DNA from: Microcaldota archaeon
Lineage (GTDB): Archaea; Micrarchaeota; Micrarchaeia; Micrarchaeales; CABMGC01
Length of the DNA stretch: 13,112 bases
Reading direction: 5' to 3'
Assembly: GCA_028866785.1 (NCBI GenBank)
Contig: JAGWHN010000024.1
Location: 1-13,112, forward strand
The position numbers and the translations under genes are program-made. The notes beneath the pieces were generated by a model that saw only the letters and a list, made by a program, of their open reading frames with translations, searched no databases and had not been told where the DNA came from. Shown here piece by piece: positions 1 to 6,733 of this stretch. How positions within the stretch are numbered: the first letter of the stretch is position 1; each line of letters begins with the position of its first letter.

Positions 1-1
1 G

Positions 2-1225
2 AGAAACAAAAATATAGGGAACAATTCAGGTAGCGGAAATATAAACCTGCCAAATCATGTCCTCAAATATTTTGCAAGGCTCAACGAGCCGCTTGACTTT
101 CAAACGGCATATGCGGTGGGAGTATTTGCAATGTATCCATTTTATCCCCAGCTTAGGGAAGATCCACACCTAAATGTGGATTTTGGAATCACCGAAATAG
201 CAAAGGTGCAGGCAGTAGCACTTCTATCTTCAATTTACAACCTTGCAACAAACCAGAAGGAAGGGGCGCATCTTCAGCTTGCTGGAATAGTTTCAGCGGT
301 TTTCGATTATGATATTAGCTTTTCCAGCCACGGAATGATAAATGTCGGGTCAAAAAGCGTTTATGATAATTGTGGTATGGGTGGAGACACGACGAACACT
401 TTCCACATAAGCACCTCTGCAGCACTGATTGCTGCCTCGCAGGGTTTGCATATAGGAAAACATGGATCATCAGGGAATGCACAAAGGTCGGGCAGTTCGG
501 ACTTTGTAATATCGCTTGGAATAAAGAATGATGCTGAACCCAAGTCGATCTCAAAATCGATAGATGAGGCAAATTTTGGTTATATTGAGGCGATAGACCA
601 GAGGTACAAGAGAATACACGTTCAAACGCATGATGTTGCACATCTTGCGCATATGAACGACATAATTGGGCCAATGACAAATCCATTAAACCCTAGGAAT
701 TTAACTGGAAAGCTTCTCGGTGTAAATCAGGTAATAAGCCCGGAGGTAGTCGCAAAGGCTTATGTGGTCCTTAATGCACTTGGAGTTACAAACATCAGGA
801 AAGGAATGGTTGTTAGGGGATATAACGTAAATGGAAAGACAAGAACACTTGATGAGATCTCAACAATGAATGGGGGGACGGATGCAGTCTTGATAAATGG
901 CGATGAGCTAACCATGATGCATCTGACCTACAGGGATTTCGGCTTTGGAAGGGCATCCTATGAAGAGGAAATCTCCCCAAAAGTGAATGATAAGGGAGAC
1001 AGAATAAAGTACACGATGAAGGTTCTCAGAGGAGATGCAACAGAAGGGTCAAAGAATATACTTGTTGCAAACGCAGCGACGCTACTTGCGCTATCGGAAA
1101 TGAAGCGGGGCTCCGAGGATCTTGGACTGAAGGAAAAGGTGGATATTGCAGAGAGAGCGATAAAGGAGGGTGCGCCATTTAATGTGATCTCACAGGTAAA
1201 AGAAATACAGGCAAAATTTAGGTAA
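2..1225 (+). CDS. TrpD-family (glycosyltransferase family 3) phosphoribosyltransferase, divergent; 5' end off window
   Basis: The reading frame is open from base 2, so the true start lies left of the window. An in-frame GTG at 116 is not needed as a start, and 407 residues are visible against about 330-350 for ordinary TrpD. TrpD hallmarks appear in order: a helical N-terminal region, the PRPP loop GMGGD (374-388) followed by TFHIST, KHGSSG (458-475) leading to RSGSSD, IIGPMTNP near 663-686, and DEIST near 854. Family knowledge: TrpD moves phosphoribosyl from PRPP to anthranilate, using the glycine loop and an Asp-Glu pair that binds Mg. Those are kept here. The usual KHGNR is KHGSS, and the anthranilate-binding Arg before the GPLTNP motif appears to be His or Thr, so I infer a different acceptor. 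It is the first visible gene of a tight operon with a BtpA-family barrel four bases downstream. True anthranilate phosphoribosyltransferase is less likely because no other trp gene is visible. Confidence 0.85.
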   Translation, partial: RNKNIGNNSGSGNINLPNHVLKYFARLNEPLDFQTAYAVGVFAMYPFYPQLREDPHLNVDFGITEIAKVQAVALLSSIYNLATNQKEGAHLQLAGIVSAVFDYDISFSSHGMINVGSKSVYDNCGMGGDTTNTFHISTSAALIAASQGLHIGKHGSSGNAQRSGSSDFVISLGIKNDAEPKSISKSIDEANFGYIEAIDQRYKRIHVQTHDVAHLAHMNDIIGPMTNPLNPRNLTGKLLGVNQVISPEVVAKAYVVLNALGVTNIRKGMVVRGYNVNGKTRTLDEISTMNGGTDAVLINGDELTMMHLTYRDFGFGRASYEEEISPKVNDKGDRIKYTMKVLRGDATEGSKNILVANAATLLALSEMKRGSEDLGLKEKVDIAERAIKEGAPFNVISQVKEIQAKFR

Positions 1226-1229
1226 TTGT

Positions 1230-2051
1230 ATGGCCAAAAATTTTCCAGACTTAGAAGGCAAATTCATAATAGGCGCCTTGCACTTCACCCCACTTTCAGG
1301 ATATCCAGGATTTCAGGGCCGGGAAAAGACTTTGGATATAGCAATGGAAGACCTGCAAGCTTTTGAAAAGGGAGGTATTGATGGGATAATTATAGAAAAT
1401 AATTATGATGTGCCCCATAAGATAAAGGTCAAAAAAGAGACCGTGGAGGACATGCTTTTTCTAGGTGGCGAAATTCGCAAAAGAACTAAGCTACCAATAG
1501 GAGTAAGCGTTCTTTGGAATGACTACGAGTCCGCATTTCTTATCGCAAAGCAAATCGGTGCAGATTTTATAAGAGTCCCAGTGTTTGTTGACAGTGTCCT
1601 TACGGATTTTGGCGAAATACACGCAAATCCAAGGGGAGTAATTGATTATCGTAATGAAATTGGTGCCCAGAAAGTAAAAATAATGGCGGACGTACAGGTA
1701 AAGCACGCCACAATGTTAAGGCCTAGACCAATCGAGGAGTCAGTAAAGGATGCTATTGCACATGGTGCGGATGCAATAATAGTTACGGGAACTAAAACAG
1801 GAGAGCCACCACAAATGGCCAAGGTGGAGTCAGCAAAAGGTGCATCGGGTGTTCCAATACTTATAGGAAGCGGATTTGAAGCGGGAAACGCAAAGGAGCT
1901 TTTGAAATATGCAGATGGTGCAATAGTGAGCACGTCTTTAAAATTAGGTAGTATCTCGAAAATGGAAAGAAATGCAAAGGACTACACATTAAGGATAGAT
2001 TCCGACAAGGTAAACAACCTAATGGAGGAAGTGAGGAAGTTTAGTAGATAG
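1230..2051 (+). CDS. BtpA/SgcQ-family TIM-barrel protein
   Basis: This 273-residue protein matches the BtpA family along its length. Visible motifs are IIGALHFTPLSGYPGF (residues about 13-28), GGIDGIIIENNYDVP, LPIGVSVLWND, GADFIRVPVF, VKIMADVQVKHA, DAIIVTGTKTGEPP, and LIGSGFEAGN followed by DGAIVSTSLK. The last two sit where ribulose-phosphate-binding barrels hold a phosphate group. The family is named for a cyanobacterial protein needed for photosystem I accumulation, but its chemistry is not settled and archaeal members cannot share that role. The start is the ATG four bases after the upstream stop, so it is almost certainly co-transcribed with the TrpD-like gene. I infer that it acts on a phosphorylated sugar product of that transferase, by analogy with TrpF/TrpC, which have the same fold and follow TrpD in tryptophan synthesis. 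Confidence 0.9.
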   Translation: MAKNFPDLEGKFIIGALHFTPLSGYPGFQGREKTLDIAMEDLQAFEKGGIDGIIIENNYDVPHKIKVKKETVEDMLFLGGEIRKRTKLPIGVSVLWNDYESAFLIAKQIGADFIRVPVFVDSVLTDFGEIHANPRGVIDYRNEIGAQKVKIMADVQVKHATMLRPRPIEESVKDAIAHGADAIIVTGTKTGEPPQMAKVESAKGASGVPILIGSGFEAGNAKELLKYADGAIVSTSLKLGSISKMERNAKDYTLRIDSDKVNNLMEEVRKFSR

Positions 2052-2061
2052 TGGGAGGGCT

Positions 2062-3279
2062 ATGGTAACTAAGAAAATAGAGAGGGCAAGGAAGAGGGAA
2101 GTTGAGGAAATAGCGAAGCTTCTCTCAGGGATGATACAGATAGAAACAGTTAATTCCGGAAGCGATGATGGAAGTAGGAAAAAGGATTACCCAAAGCTTA
2201 TGGAAGGCGCCAAATTTGTCAGCAGCTGGATGAGAGAGCACGGAATAAAGTCAAAGGTTGAAAAGCTTGACCCGAAGTCTCTCACACCTGTTGTAACGGC
2301 AGAGATAGGCAACGGAGAAAAAACGCTTGTGATTAATGGCCACATAGATGTTGTGCCAATAGGCACCAAAGCTTGGCGATATGGGCCATTTTCAGGAAAG
2401 ATAACTGAGGGCAGGGTTTTTGGTAGGGGCGCTGCAGATATGAAGGGTGGAATCGCGGTGCATATGTATCTGCTCAGTGAACTTGCAGACAAACTTGATT
2501 ACAAGGTGGTATTCAACGCGGTGACAGATGAGGAGGAAGGCGGGTTCAACGGCTCAAGGTATCTTGCAAAAAGATATGCAAAGGCGGATCTAGCTTTGAT
2601 AGCAGAACCAGGAGGGCAGAGTGCAATAGGGATAGGGGAAAAGGGAGTACTCACAATAAAAGTTTCGGCAGAGGGAAAGAGCGCACACTCAAGCAGGCCG
2701 TCGCTAGGAACAAATGCGATAATGAAGATGAGTGAGAGACTAGACAGCTTATCGAAAGTTAGCAAGCAAGAGCTTAAGCTGCCAAAAGAGCTCATAGGAC
2801 TGACAAGGAACAGTGATAGGCTATTTGAAAATGAAATTGGAAGGATAACATTCAACCCGGCGGTAATCTCTGGTGGAACAAAGGCAAATATAGTGCCAGA
2901 CCATTGCGAAACATTTGTGGATATGCGCGTACCGGCGGGCGTATCCTCTAAAAAGGCATTTGCTATTGCAAACGAGCTTTTGTTGCGAAAAGGGGCAGAG
3001 ATAGTTGTTAAGTCAGAATCAAATTACACCAGCCCAAGCAACGGTTATGTGAGGGGATTCAAAAATATCGTTAGGCGCAATGCCAAAAGTGCAACATTGA
3101 TAGTAAAATCAGGAGGCAGCGACGGGAGATTTTTCAGGGAGGTTGGAGTTCCAACAATAGTGTACGGGCCCGGAGAGTATGAGCAGATACATACTGAAAA
3201 TGAACATGTGACGTTTGAGAATTTGAGAGTGGCATATAATGTTTATAGGGAGTTTATGCTGAACTTCGGAAAAATGTAA
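2062..3279 (+). CDS. M20-family metallopeptidase/deacylase (ArgE/DapE/carboxypeptidase type)
   Basis: This 405-residue cytosolic hydrolase has the full M20 two-zinc site: HIDVVP (His94, Asp96), GRGAADMKGG (bridging Asp126), TDEEEGG (Glu157-Glu158 as catalytic base and zinc ligand), AEPGG (Glu182) and IHTENEH (His377). The dimerisation or lid domain lies between, opening with GKSAHSSRPSLGTNA and including the GGTKANIVPD strand. Length fits ArgE, DapE and CPG2-like enzymes. They cleave an N-acyl or peptide bond from an amino acid, and sequence alone does not give the substrate. The ATG follows a GGAGG at 2054-2058 with a short three-base spacer, ten bases after the BtpA-family stop. Membership in this operon suggests it removes an acyl or aminoacyl group from the same intermediate, but that is inference. 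It ends six bases from the convergent M50 gene. Confidence 0.9.
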   Translation: MVTKKIERARKREVEEIAKLLSGMIQIETVNSGSDDGSRKKDYPKLMEGAKFVSSWMREHGIKSKVEKLDPKSLTPVVTAEIGNGEKTLVINGHIDVVPIGTKAWRYGPFSGKITEGRVFGRGAADMKGGIAVHMYLLSELADKLDYKVVFNAVTDEEEGGFNGSRYLAKRYAKADLALIAEPGGQSAIGIGEKGVLTIKVSAEGKSAHSSRPSLGTNAIMKMSERLDSLSKVSKQELKLPKELIGLTRNSDRLFENEIGRITFNPAVISGGTKANIVPDHCETFVDMRVPAGVSSKKAFAIANELLLRKGAEIVVKSESNYTSPSNGYVRGFKNIVRRNAKSATLIVKSGGSDGRFFREVGVPTIVYGPGEYEQIHTENEHVTFENLRVAYNVYREFMLNFGKM

Positions 3280-3285
3280 CTGAAT

Positions 3286-4032
3286 TTACAAAACCGCTGC
3301 CCTTAAGACAAAAGAGACTAAAATCGCAAATACTAGCATCGTTATCAAATATGGTAGGAAAAAGATTGGCATGAGATATGCAAAAATTGCCATTATCACC
3401 GCCTCGGTCATTATGTAGATCCCCTTGTTCCACCTAAGCACCTTGCTTCCATCAAGCGGGAAGATAGGCAGCATGTTGAAGAAGGCGAGCAGCAGGCTGA
3501 TGTAAAGCGTGAATGTGATTAAGTTCTGCAGATAGCTCCCCGTCGCTGATGCAACGTTTCCTAATCCTCCAGGTATGCTCGCGACGAAGTTTGGAAAAAG
3601 AATGAACCCCACAATGAAAAAGATCCCAAATATTAGGAAGTTTGTGAGCGGGCCTGCAAGTGAGACGATTCCGTCTTCCCTGCTAGTGAACCTATTTGTG
3701 TAGATGACCGTTGCCCCTGGAATTCCGATAAGGAAGCCAAAGAAGCTTGTGACGACCGTAATTAATAGTCCGTTTAGCGAGGTGCGAAACGCAGCAACTG
3801 CACCGAATCGCTGCGCGACAAACTTGTGCATAAGCTCGTGAAGCACAAATGAGAGCGAGACCGCAATGAATGCGATTGGAAGTATGTAAAGCAAAGTTCC
3901 AGGAGAGTGGATGAGTGCAAAGGAGCCGCCGCCAAGCACAAATGTGAATGCGAGAGTAAGCACTACATCGGCAAGGATAAGATCATTTATCTCCTGCGAA
4001 TAGATTGGATGCCCCTTTAGAAAATCGGCCAT
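3286..4032 (-). CDS. M50-family (site-2 protease-like) membrane zinc metalloprotease
   Basis: This is a polytopic membrane protein with about six hydrophobic segments. The zinc motif HELMH lies in the second or third helix (residues 65-69 from the ATG), followed by SLAGPLTNF, and the C-terminal partner motif is FNMLPIFPLDGSKVLRWN with the third ligand Asp at about 194. These are the standard M50 active-site elements, so intramembrane proteolysis or sterol-protease-like cleavage of a membrane substrate is expected. No PDZ or CBS domain is visible, so this is the minimal form. A GTG at 4053 would add seven residues. I prefer the ATG at 4032 because a TATA-like box at 4059-4066 predicts transcription starting near 4036, inside the extension. 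It lies downstream of the TrmB-family gene on the same strand and could be partly read with it. The substrate is unknown. Confidence 0.88.
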   Translation of the reverse strand: MADFLKGHPIYSQEINDLILADVVLTLAFTFVLGGGSFALIHSPGTLLYILPIAFIAVSLSFVLHELMHKFVAQRFGAVAAFRTSLNGLLITVVTSFFGFLIGIPGATVIYTNRFTSREDGIVSLAGPLTNFLIFGIFFIVGFILFPNFVASIPGGLGNVASATGSYLQNLITFTLYISLLLAFFNMLPIFPLDGSKVLRWNKGIYIMTEAVIMAIFAYLMPIFFLPYLITMLVFAILVSFVLRAAVL

Positions 4033-4058
4033 TTTAACAATCCTAATTGCCACTGAAT

Positions 4059-4067
4059 TATTATAAG
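4059..4067 (-). promoter_or_regulatory. TATA box for the M50 protease gene
   Basis: The minus strand reads CTTATAATA, close to the archaeal box A, with purine-rich GAAACG just upstream as a possible BRE. The usual spacing of about 26 bases puts the transcript start near 4036, making the ATG at 4032 nearly leaderless. Confidence 0.5.
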
Positions 4068-4104
4068 CGTTTCACTGCATGCTTTGTCGAAAAGAGGTAG
4101 AGCC

Positions 4105-4932
4105 TTAAGTTTTAGAAATGGGTTTTGCATTTTGCCAGAGGCCTTCGCAGAAAAGATAGCTGTTTTTAACTAAGTCTGGAGAATTGGTTAAAATAAAGGC
4201 GTCTAGATCGTCTGGGTTCTTGGTGCTTTTCAAATCTGAGGAAAGAATAGCCACTTTTTCGTTTTCTACAATAATTCTTCCGACTGCAGGGGCCGAAGGA
4301 ATTCTAATTTCCTTGAATCCCAACTCTTTTAGAAGGCGCATAGAGGGCCGGTCAAAACGGTCAATCAAAACGCGTACTTCTTTACCGTTTTTAATGCTCT
4401 GAGGAATCTTAGAGTACGCTTCGGATCGGTATATCCTCATCATATCTTCTAAGGTAGTGAGTATGTAAACAGGGGTTTTAGAATTCTCGATTATGCCAGA
4501 AAGCTTTGAGCTCAGCATAAATATGCCCTCTAAGATTGTCAGCTCGGGAGGCTTTACCTCTTTTGGATGCCTTTGGATTTCCTTTAGCTCATCGATAAAT
4601 GGACCAATAAACTGGTTAATCTCTTTAATTTCGCTATTTCTGAGCGCAATCTCGTTCTTCTTGAACTCTATAAGGTTCTGCATACCCTCTTCAGGGCTTA
4701 CCGCCAAAAGCTTCATAGGATTGCCAAAGGTGGTGGTTACCAGTCCCTGATTTTTAAGGCTGGTTAAAGAGCGATACACCTTTCCTCTCTCCAAATTTAG
4801 CTCGCTGGCAATTTTTCCTGCGATATTGGGGCCCAATCGAAGAAGTGTGACGTAAATTGCGGCATCGGTATGGTCTACTCCCAGCTTCTTTAGGGAATTT
4901 ATTAGATTATTTGACTTTTCCAAGCTTGACAT
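4105..4932 (-). CDS. TrmB-family transcriptional regulator
   Basis: This 275-residue protein starts with a TrmB-type winged helix (residues about 10-75): LINSLKKLGVDHTDAAIYVT, IAGKIASELNLERGKVYRSL and LKNQGLVTTTFGNP. A short helical linker with heptad-like spacing (about 80-120) follows, and then a C-terminal sensor-like domain (about 125-275) with strands such as PVYILTT and EVRVLIDRF. Archaeal TrmB proteins bind sugars or other small ligands in this half and control transport or metabolism; the ligand is not readable here. The ATG at 4932 follows AGGG about eight bases upstream. The promoter is flanked by two identical TTAGCTAG octamers, which suggests autoregulation. Likely targets are itself, the M50 gene downstream, or the divergent tRNA and RCK cluster; this is inference. 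Confidence 0.87.
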   Translation of the reverse strand: MSSLEKSNNLINSLKKLGVDHTDAAIYVTLLRLGPNIAGKIASELNLERGKVYRSLTSLKNQGLVTTTFGNPMKLLAVSPEEGMQNLIEFKKNEIALRNSEIKEINQFIGPFIDELKEIQRHPKEVKPPELTILEGIFMLSSKLSGIIENSKTPVYILTTLEDMMRIYRSEAYSKIPQSIKNGKEVRVLIDRFDRPSMRLLKELGFKEIRIPSAPAVGRIIVENEKVAILSSDLKSTKNPDDLDAFILTNSPDLVKNSYLFCEGLWQNAKPISKT

Positions 4933-4942
4933 TCTCTGACCC

Positions 4943-4985
4943 TTAGCTAGTCTCTTTTCAAAAAGGGTTTAAATCGGTTAGCTAG
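4943..4985. repeat. Paired TTAGCTAG octamers flanking the TrmB-family promoter (candidate operator)
   Basis: TTAGCTAG occurs at 4943-4950 and again at 4978-4985 in the same orientation, 35 bases apart. Each contains the palindrome TAGCTA. One copy covers the predicted transcription start and the other sits upstream of the TATA box. A related CTAGCT is at 5071-5076, at the 5' end of the tRNA gene. This arrangement suits a repressor site, but the known TrmB consensus of Thermococcales is different, so assignment to this regulator is inference. Confidence 0.4.
4967..4974 (-). promoter_or_regulatory. TATA box for the TrmB-family gene
   Basis: The minus strand reads ATTTAAAC. The expected transcript start is near 4944, leaving a leader of about 12 bases with an AGGG ribosome binding site before the ATG at 4932. 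Confidence 0.5.
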
Positions 4986-5018
4986 GCTTTGTTTATTACC
5001 TTTTATTAAAAGTGCAAA

Positions 5019-5055
5019 GCCGAAAGTAGCCAAAGCCTTAATAAAATCTTTCGGC
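5019..5055. repeat. Inverted repeat GCCGAAAG / CTTTCGGC around the tRNA promoter
   Basis: A perfect eight-base inverted repeat has arms at 5019-5026 and 5048-5055, with 21 bases between them that include the predicted tRNA TATA box. CAAAGCC also occurs twice (5015-5021 and 5031-5037), and its complement GGCTTTG lies at 4985-4991. This could be a protein-binding site or a hairpin. No function is established. Confidence 0.45.
5038..5046 (+). promoter_or_regulatory. TATA box for tRNA-Gln
   Basis: TTAATAAAA is centred about 30 bases upstream of the mature tRNA end, predicting a start near 5068 and a short 5' leader for RNase P to remove. A second AT-rich run, CATATAT at 5055-5061, is too close to be the main box. 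Confidence 0.5.
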
Positions 5056-5072
5056 ATATATCTTCAATTGCT

Positions 5073-5145
5073 AGCTCCATCGTCTAGTGGTCAAGGATAT
5101 CGCCCTCTGGAGGCGGTGACGCCAGTTCGAATCTGGCTGGAGCTA
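5073..5145 (+). tRNA. tRNA-Gln (anticodon CTG)
   Basis: A full cloverleaf folds. The acceptor stem AGCTCCA pairs with TGGAGCT (5138-5144), with discriminator A at 5145. The D stem GTC pairs with GAT, closed by one G-T pair. The anticodon stem TCGCC/GGCGG encloses loop CTCTGGA with anticodon CTG at 5107-5109. The T stem GCCAG/CTGGC encloses TTCGAAT. There is no intron and no encoded CCA, so CCA is added after transcription. The A1-U72 pair is the archaeal tRNA-Gln feature read by GatDE amidotransferase, which supports an archaeal source. This isoacceptor reads CAG codons. It lies 20 bases ahead of a membrane-protein gene and may share a transcript with it. Confidence 0.95.
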
Positions 5146-5165
5146 TAATTTGAGATGGTGCTTGC

Positions 5166-5477
5166 TTGGGAGACTACGATAAAATCAGCCTCATGCTTTT
5201 CGCGGTGCTTTCTGTTGTGGGGATAGTGCTGGCTGCCCTGCTAATTGCGTTTTTCGGCCCTCTGATGGGAATAATCTGGCTTGCTATATTCGTAGCGTGC
5301 TACTTCAAGCTGACGGAAAGCAGGACGGTCTTCACATACCTGTTCATCCTTAGCGCGCCAAGCAGCATAAACGGCCTTGTCGCAATCCTAATTCCGACGA
5401 TTGCCTCCCCTTTTGTGGCCATTTTTGGGATTTTCATCTCCTACTTTGTGCTTCAGGGCAAGCAGCTTCTTGAGTGA
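5166..5477 (+). CDS. Small multi-pass membrane protein, family not recognised
   Basis: These 103 residues are almost entirely hydrophobic, with three or four membrane segments: about 9-30, 31-47, 55-75 and 78-97. It ends in the short polar tail GKQLLE. No catalytic or metal motif is visible. The start is TTG at 5166, preceded by GGTG at 5157-5160. The frame has a stop at 5151, so the only other option is ATG at 5193, which would remove nine residues and has no ribosome binding site. It lies between tRNA-Gln and three RCK-domain genes. The last helix is followed 52 bases later by a free RCK protein, so it could be a membrane partner of that cytosolic domain. That is inferred only from position. 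It lacks a potassium filter sequence. Confidence 0.7.
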   Translation: MGDYDKISLMLFAVLSVVGIVLAALLIAFFGPLMGIIWLAIFVACYFKLTESRTVFTYLFILSAPSSINGLVAILIPTIASPFVAIFGIFISYFVLQGKQLLE

Positions 5478-5487
5478 GGAGAGTATC

Positions 5488-5495
5488 CTTTTAAG
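5488..5495 (+). promoter_or_regulatory. TATA-like box ahead of the RCK cluster
   Basis: CTTTTAAG predicts a transcript start near 5518. The resulting leader of about 11 bases contains GTGA (5521-5524) four bases before the ATG at 5529. The RCK genes could therefore be transcribed independently of the tRNA. Confidence 0.4.
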
Positions 5496-5528
5496 AAGTG
5501 TGATGCCCAAGATAGTAAAAGTGAGAAT

Positions 5529-5957
5529 ATGGCGCGCGAGCAATTCAAGGACCACGTAATCGTCTGCGGCTATGGGGTTGTGGGCGAGAGAGTTGTCGAG
5601 ATCCTCCAGCAGAGCTCGATTAAGTGCGTGGTCATAGAGCTTGACATAAAGAAGGTTGAGGTGCTTGAGGAGCGTGGAATACCATTTGTTGTGGGCGATG
5701 CAACTTCTTCCAAGTCGCTTAAGGATGCCGGAATCGCAAATGCGAAAGCAATTGCGATAGTTATGGATGACGACGCAAAAAACCTTTTCACAGTCATAAC
5801 TGCAAAGAGCCTCAACTCAAAGATAACAATCGCAACAAGGGCGAACAACGAGTTCCTAAAGAGCAAGCTTGAGAGCGCGGGGGCGAGCTTCATCGCAACG
5901 CCCAACATCTCCGCGAGCACAGAGCTATTTGATGAGATAGTCAAAGACATTGGTTGA
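5529..5957 (+). CDS. Soluble RCK/TrkA-N domain protein (intact nucleotide-binding motif)
   Basis: This 142-residue protein is a single Rossmann-fold RCK N-domain with no membrane segment and no TrkA-C lobe. It has the dinucleotide motif GYGVVG (residues 14-19), the strand-two acidic residue in VIELD (Glu37), and VVGDAT (Asp57), the standard RCK ligand-binding set. RCK domains assemble as rings that gate potassium channels or Trk/Ktr transporters in response to NAD(H), ATP, c-di-AMP or Ca. It resembles the RCK part of MthK-type channels standing alone. The stop overlaps the possible TTG start of the next gene, so the two are probably translated together. I infer that it supplies free RCK subunits to a ring with the two membrane-bound paralogues downstream. 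It could instead serve a transporter encoded elsewhere. Confidence 0.9.
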   Translation: MAREQFKDHVIVCGYGVVGERVVEILQQSSIKCVVIELDIKKVEVLEERGIPFVVGDATSSKSLKDAGIANAKAIAIVMDDDAKNLFTVITAKSLNSKITIATRANNEFLKSKLESAGASFIATPNISASTELFDEIVKDIG

Positions 5958-5961
5958 GAAG

Positions 5962-6729
5962 ATGGCAACTCGACCGGAAGATGAAACGCGAAATGTGCTT
6001 ATTTCCGCGGTACTGATTGGAGCGCTCATAATGGCATTCTCTATCGCGGTGCTCTGGAACCTTACCCATGACATTTATCTTGACGCATATTACACGATAG
6101 AGACTTTCTTCGGTGCTGCGAACACCGCTGCCTCCTTTGACCTTGCGGACCTCGCCTTCGCCGCAGACCCGCTTAAATTCGGGGCGATTGTGGGCGTGGT
6201 CATTTTGGACAACCTAAGTAACATAATCGTGATCAGTTTCGTGATTGCTGCGGTGCTGGATATCATAAGGTACACCAACCTTGAGGAGATAATAAACAGG
6301 TTCAAGGTCGGAAGGCTGCGAAAGCATGTAATAATCTGCGGCTACAACGAGATGTCGGCAACGCTCATCACAAAACTCTCAAAGAGGGGAATAAAGGTTG
6401 TGGTCATAAGCCATAACAACGACTCGGAGGAGATGCTCAACAGGAACAGGATACCGCTGATAATAGGAAAGTACACCGAGAGCGAAGTGCTGAGCAAGGC
6501 CTCAATAGCATTTGCGCGCGACATAGTGTTCACATCGAATAGCGATATAGACAACCTCATAGGCGCGATAACCGCAAAGAAGCTCAACCCGAACATAAAG
6601 ATAATAACAAGGGTTACCGATGAGGACATCAGGAACAAAATGTACAGGGTGGGAGTCGACATGTGCGTCCTGCCGGAATATCTTGCAGGGATAGAGCTGG
6701 GCGAGAAGCTTGCAAAGAACTTGAAGTGA
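5962..6729 (+). CDS. Two-TM potassium-channel-like protein with degenerate filter and degenerate RCK domain
   Basis: From ATG 5962 the protein has 255 residues. TTG at 5950, overlapping the upstream gene by eight bases, would add four. Helix one is about 11-32, a pore-helix-like stretch DAYYTIETF is at 41-49, helix two is about 71-102, and the RCK domain starts near 121 at KHVIICGY. The layout matches MthK-type channels, but the position of TVGYGD reads GAANTA, so a normal potassium filter is absent. The nucleotide motif is GYNEMS in place of GxGxxG, the strand-two acid is Ser150, and VVGDAT has become IIGKYT. This subunit therefore probably neither conducts potassium nor binds a dinucleotide in the usual way. 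Family knowledge suggests a structural or sensory subunit in a mixed ring. It is followed after four bases by a similar gene. Confidence 0.85.
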   Translation: MATRPEDETRNVLISAVLIGALIMAFSIAVLWNLTHDIYLDAYYTIETFFGAANTAASFDLADLAFAADPLKFGAIVGVVILDNLSNIIVISFVIAAVLDIIRYTNLEEIINRFKVGRLRKHVIICGYNEMSATLITKLSKRGIKVVVISHNNDSEEMLNRNRIPLIIGKYTESEVLSKASIAFARDIVFTSNSDIDNLIGAITAKKLNPNIKIITRVTDEDIRNKMYRVGVDMCVLPEYLAGIELGEKLAKNLK

Positions 6730-6733
6730 GGCT

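Noticed and set aside
116..118. GTG as the real start of the TrpD-like gene
   Set aside because: The frame stays open to base 2 with protein-like sequence such as LDFQTAYAVG leading into the domain, and no ribosome binding site precedes the GTG.
5499..5530. Possible C/D-box small RNA between the small membrane protein and the RCK gene
   Set aside because: GTGATGC departs from the C box and no convincing D box or paired C'/D' boxes follow at proper spacing.
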